Source of the DNA: Artocarpus heterophyllus
Taxonomy: Eukaryota; Streptophyta; Magnoliopsida; Rosales; Moraceae
Length of the DNA stretch: 64,000 bases
Assembly (NCBI GenBank): GCA_025403435.1
Contig: CM046331.1
Coordinates: forward strand, 28,376,459-28,440,458
Reading direction: 5' to 3'
Shown: positions 60,743-64,000 of the stretch, one piece after another
Layout: each line of letters begins with the position of its first letter
Numbering within the stretch: the stretch's first letter is position 1
Position numbers and translations under genes: made by a program
Notes under the pieces: model-generated
What the model was told of the DNA's origin: nothing
Database searches by the model: none
The model's input: only the letters and a program-made list of their open reading frames with translations

Positions 60743-61024
60743 GTGGCTACCCTCTTAAAGATACCTTGAGGACTTTTGAGTAATTGAGTTCACAACGCGT
60801 CAAATCGTGTGAAAAAATATTTTGATGAAAAGTTTAAAAATCAAGAAAAAATGCATGATGTGATATGAGAAATGTCTTAATGCTAAGATTTTTAAGACAC
60901 GATCTTGAATAAATTTAACGGATTTTGATATCACAAAAAAGAAGCATGTATGACTGGCAAGCTTCTTTTGGAAAAATAAAAAATAAAAAAAACCCGTTAC
61001 AAGGAAGAAAAATGAAAAAAAGTT
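59818..61024. other. Downstream region of the galactosyltransferase gene
   Basis: Presumed 3' UTR, then AT-rich DNA. A (TA)n run at 60057-60073 and an (AAT)n run at 60713-60741 are present. The stretch 60420-60490 contains TGGCCTAGAGG, which fits a tRNA-type A box, but no B box is found at the right spacing, so I do not call a SINE or tRNA gene. Confidence 0.5.
60713..60741. repeat. (AAT)n microsatellite
   Basis: About ten AAT/ATA trinucleotides, preceded by a looser ATT/AAT stretch. Confidence 0.9.
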
Positions 61025-61455
61025 TTTATTATTTTTGTATCTTTTATTTTAAAAAAATATCATATTAATATTATGTTGTTTAAAAAATATCAAAATAGTA
61101 CCTTATATTTTTTGAAAATATCATTTTAGTGTTTTAAGTTTAGGTTTTTTAACGTGAAATTTCAACTTATTCTTTTATTAATAAACTTTAAATTATTTTG
61201 TAAAAATTATAAAAGAAAATAAGCACAAATAATTTCAAAAAATAAATAAGTCTATATACACACTTTCTTTGATAAACTTTGTTTAATCTTTTACCTTGAT
61301 TTTTTATTATAGTTTTACAAAATTAATTTAAAATTTATTAATAAAAAAATTATGTCAAAAACTACAAACTTAAAATATTAAATAATATTTTTAAAAACTA
61401 TAAGATATAATTTTAATATTTTTGAAACATTGAAATATCAATATAAGGTACGAAA
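61025..61455. repeat. AT-rich foldback repeat, copy B
   Basis: Shares with copy A (41279-41715), in the same order, TTTAAAAAATATCAAAATA, AATTATTTTGTAAAAATTAT, TTATAAAAGAAAATAA, CTTTGTTTAATCTTTT and AAAACTATAAGATATAATTT. Its two halves are partly complementary. Confidence 0.65.
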
Positions 61456-62400
61456 AGATAATATCGGCAATGGAAATGAAAAGAGCTTAGAGCTCACGTC
61501 AGCATGAGGTTGGCACTTGCCACGCGATTTTTTTGAAGCAGATTCCTTTTTTCTAGAAGGTGCAGCTAAACGACAAATATTTCAATCCAATTAAGCCAAA
61601 TATTTTTTATTTATTTTTAAGGATAGCAATTATTTATTGGCAGAGTTGGAATTGTTGCTTTTTCAGAAGAAGAAAAAAGGGTAGGAATTGCTGGTATTGT
61701 TATTACTATTCTGCCACAAGGATAAGATTTAAATATGAACTGAAAAAAAGGTATTGAAAGGGTCAAGTGGACCAGCCACACCTTAAATTATCTTTTGCTC
61801 ATTGTTCCCATTTATATATCATGTAACTTCAGAACAGATGATACAACACATTTGCTGAGATGATACAACACATTTGCTGTGATGATGGCTCAAATGAAAA
61901 CAGAGAAGCCCACCACACCACCAATCTTTCCGTCTGTTATGGGGCACTTTCATATGGCTCTTAAAATATTTAATAAATTGATTTGAACAAAAAATTTTAA
62001 TTTAAATATTATAATATATTAAAATTTTATAACATTCTTAATTTAAACTAATTAGTTTGAATTAATGTGTCACCACCTAATCTATATTGTTCATCACAAA
62101 ATAATAAATCTTAATCTATAAATATACTATCTGTTAAATAAAACCTATTATTTTATAAGTAGCGAGCTTTTATTGTTATATAGATGATAAGGGTTTCTCT
62201 ATATTATAGTATTGAAAATTGAGAAAGAAATTGGTCAATCTTTAAGTCTTCAAAACTATATATATATATATATATATGAAAGTAAAAAAAGTTTGACATA
62301 ACATTTATTTTATACAACAATAGTTTTAAAAATATATAAAAATAAACATAACATTACACCTTCAATTTTTATAGGCTTATATGTAGTCCCCAAGTCCGAT
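61456..62400. other. Intergenic region upstream of the CASP-like gene
   Basis: AT-rich with no gene seen. A 24-bp direct duplication (GATGATACAACACATTTGCTG twice) occurs at about 61838-61881, and a (TA)n run at about 62257-62277. Confidence 0.55.
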
Positions 62401-62401
62401 A

Positions 62402-62411
62402 CTATAAAAAA
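62402..62411 (+). promoter_or_regulatory. TATA box of the CASP-like gene
   Basis: CTATAAAAAA lies about 88 bases before the ATG, implying a leader of roughly 55 nt that includes a CT-rich stretch. Confidence 0.6.
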
Positions 62412-62490
62412 CAAAACTATTTCCCACTCTCCTATTTCCTCACTATAGAGATTGCTCTGAAGGTTGGGTCTGTCTTGTTTGGTTTGAAAA

Positions 62491-63835
62491 ATGAGTAGAA
62501 ACCAAGAACATCATGATAATTCTCTTAACTCATCAACTAACCACATTCCACTTCTTAAGCTCTTAGATTGTTCTCTTAGGATCTCTATAATCCCTCTCAG
62601 TGTTGCAACCATTTGGCTAACCGTCACAAGCCAGCAAGATAACAGTGACTATGGCAAGCTCAAGTTCAACAATCTCATGGGTCTCAAGTAAGAAAGAAAA
62701 TCATATTTTTCAGTAGTCGTTTTTTCCTTTTTCTTGTAAAAAAAAAAAAAGTTTGTCGTTTTCAGTTAATATGGTTGGATGATCACAGGTACATGGTTTA
62801 TATCAGCTTGATTTCAGCCGTTTATGCTTGTGTTGCTGCTGTGTCCTCTTGGATCAGATGCTTAGCCACCAAAGCTTGGTTCTTCTTTGTCTTTGACCAG
62901 GTTTTATTTGCTCTTTCTAAATTTTTGTTTATTTATCTTTTCTGGGTTCTTCCCAATATTGATCTGACTGAAAATTTCTTCCCTTTGTTTTTATAAATGT
63001 GCTCAATTCTCATAAATAAACAATCCCTTTTCTTGTTCTAGAATTTGATTTCATAAGAAAATTTTGTTTCCTTTCTCTCTCTCTTTTTTTTTTTTTTTGG
63101 CTAAGAAATAAACTTACTGTTGCCCATTTTTCAGTCAGTTTAGTTAAGCCTAGCTTCCAAAGTTAATTTTTTTTTTTTTAGTTTTTTAGTTAGGGGCTCT
63201 ACAATGGTGTAACTTCCTAACTAGATTTTCACAATTCAAAGGTATTTTTGTGACCACAATTATTGTCATCCCTATTTGTTTCTTTAGCAAACAACAGACT
63301 TGGAATGTTTAGTAACCATCTTGATAGAATTATGGAAACCAATTCTGGTGGAACTTATCTACCATTCTCTGAATTCCCGATTAGTAAACGCGTCCTGAAT
63401 AGTTTCATCGTTTATTTTTGCAAATAACTCTTCTTGATCATTAGCATGTTTGAAAAGTACGATTACAATTGAAATTTTTAAAATAAATAATGTAGCATGT
63501 GCGAGTTTTATAATATAGCAGGCAAAAGTTTTGGTCAGAACTAATTTTGCCGAACACCTTTGTATTTCATGTGTGTGTAGATTGCAGCTTACTTAATGGT
63601 CACATCCGGGGCTGCAGTAATGGAGATACTCTATTTAGCTTATAATGGTGACAAGGGAATCTCGTGGAGTGAAGCTTGCAGTTCTTATGGAAAATTCTGC
63701 ACTAGAATGAAGGTGGCCTTAATTCTCCATGCCTTGGCCCTCTTCTGCTTCTTTGTTTTGGCAGTCTTCTCAGCTTACAGGTTTTTTGGCATGTTTGAAC
63801 CTCCTTCTGTTCCTAATAAGGAGGTTGAGGAATAA
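62491..63835 (+). CDS. CASP-like membrane protein (subfamily 2, DUF588)
   Basis: Three exons: 62491-62687, 62789-62900, 63581-63835 (TAA), joined in frame to 187 residues, usual for the family. Four membrane segments are seen at about 26-46, 67-88, 95-122 and 148-170, with Arg30 in the first and Asp102 in the third, the charged residues conserved in CASP/CASP-like proteins. The second outer loop has [12 protein letters not shown] (132-143), with two cysteines. CASP proteins form plasma-membrane scaffolds that localise Casparian strip building; CASP-like members occur in many tissues and most are unassigned. [18 protein letters not shown] and the whole second half resemble the CASPL2C/2D group; the exact subfamily letter is not secure. 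Intron 2 carries a MITE-like copy. Confidence 0.93.
63445..63563. mobile_element. MITE-like copy in intron 2 of the CASP-like gene (GGTGTTTG family)
   Basis: Contains ATGTAGCATGTGCGAGTTTTAT and TTGGTCAGAACTAATTTTGC, with right end CCGAACACCTT. It ends about 18 bases before the exon 3 acceptor. Confidence 0.5.
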
Positions 63836-64000
63836 AATAAATGACTTAAATAATGGATTTTTGTTTGTAAAGTGTTTAGAAATATTTATGTTGTGCTTTG
63901 TTTTAGTGGTATTGGAATTTATAGTGCATTTATGTAAAAAGTATAAGATCACAAGCCCCCTAGCTAATTTCTTGCACATTCAACATTTTTGTCACTTTTT

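Overview
This is a window of plant nuclear DNA, most likely from a flowering plant. It is AT-rich and gene-poor, with intron-bearing protein genes, plant-specific gene families (S40/DUF584, plastid ATP synthase gamma, the small subunit of geranyl diphosphate synthase, 3-ketoacyl-CoA synthase, plant GT31 galactosyltransferase, CASP-like proteins), many simple-sequence repeats and many small DNA-transposon remnants. I cannot fix the species. No bacterial, viral or organellar block was seen. I found no tRNA, rRNA or microRNA gene, and no intact retrotransposon.

Genes, left to right: the 3' end of a plastid ATP synthase gamma-subunit gene (1-144, +); an S40-type senescence-regulator gene (4119-4778, +); an intronless small-subunit gene of heterodimeric geranyl diphosphate synthase (8806-9708, -); a two-exon 3-ketoacyl-CoA synthase (22584-25248, -); an eleven-exon beta-1,3-galactosyltransferase, GT31 family (56024-59817, +); and a three-exon CASP-like membrane protein (62491-63835, +). 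All exon joins were worked out by hand from GT/AG sites and reading-frame continuity, and the frames close exactly. The genes do not form an obvious pathway cluster. The synthase subunit (terpenoid precursors) and the ketoacyl-CoA synthase (very-long-chain fatty acids, waxes) are separate lipid-metabolism genes about 13 kb apart.

Between genes the window is dominated by decayed and non-autonomous mobile DNA. There are three hAT-like elements (13854-14398, 15781-16584, 31100-31724). The first two have perfect 8-bp target duplications, and the first sits inside one copy of a tandem duplication whose second copy preserves the empty site. A GC-rich foldback composite (43028-43916) lies next to a five-copy, about 155-bp tandem array (42187-43000). 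Other repeats are a duplicated ~1-kb tract (18.5-20.5 kb), a three-copy ~214-bp array (51.7-52.3 kb), a pair of AT-rich foldback repeats (41.3 and 61.0 kb), and two MITE-like families, one with about ten copies. Two MITE-like copies lie inside introns of the GT31 and CASP-like genes.

The most useful oddity in a gene is at the 5' end of the GT31 gene. An upstream ATG with a family-like N-terminus is out of frame by one base with the conserved body, and a single irregular G sits in the intervening GGA repeat. I did not find a convincing new biological system. The best leads are the nested transposon with its internal empty site, the foldback composite and the GT31 start.
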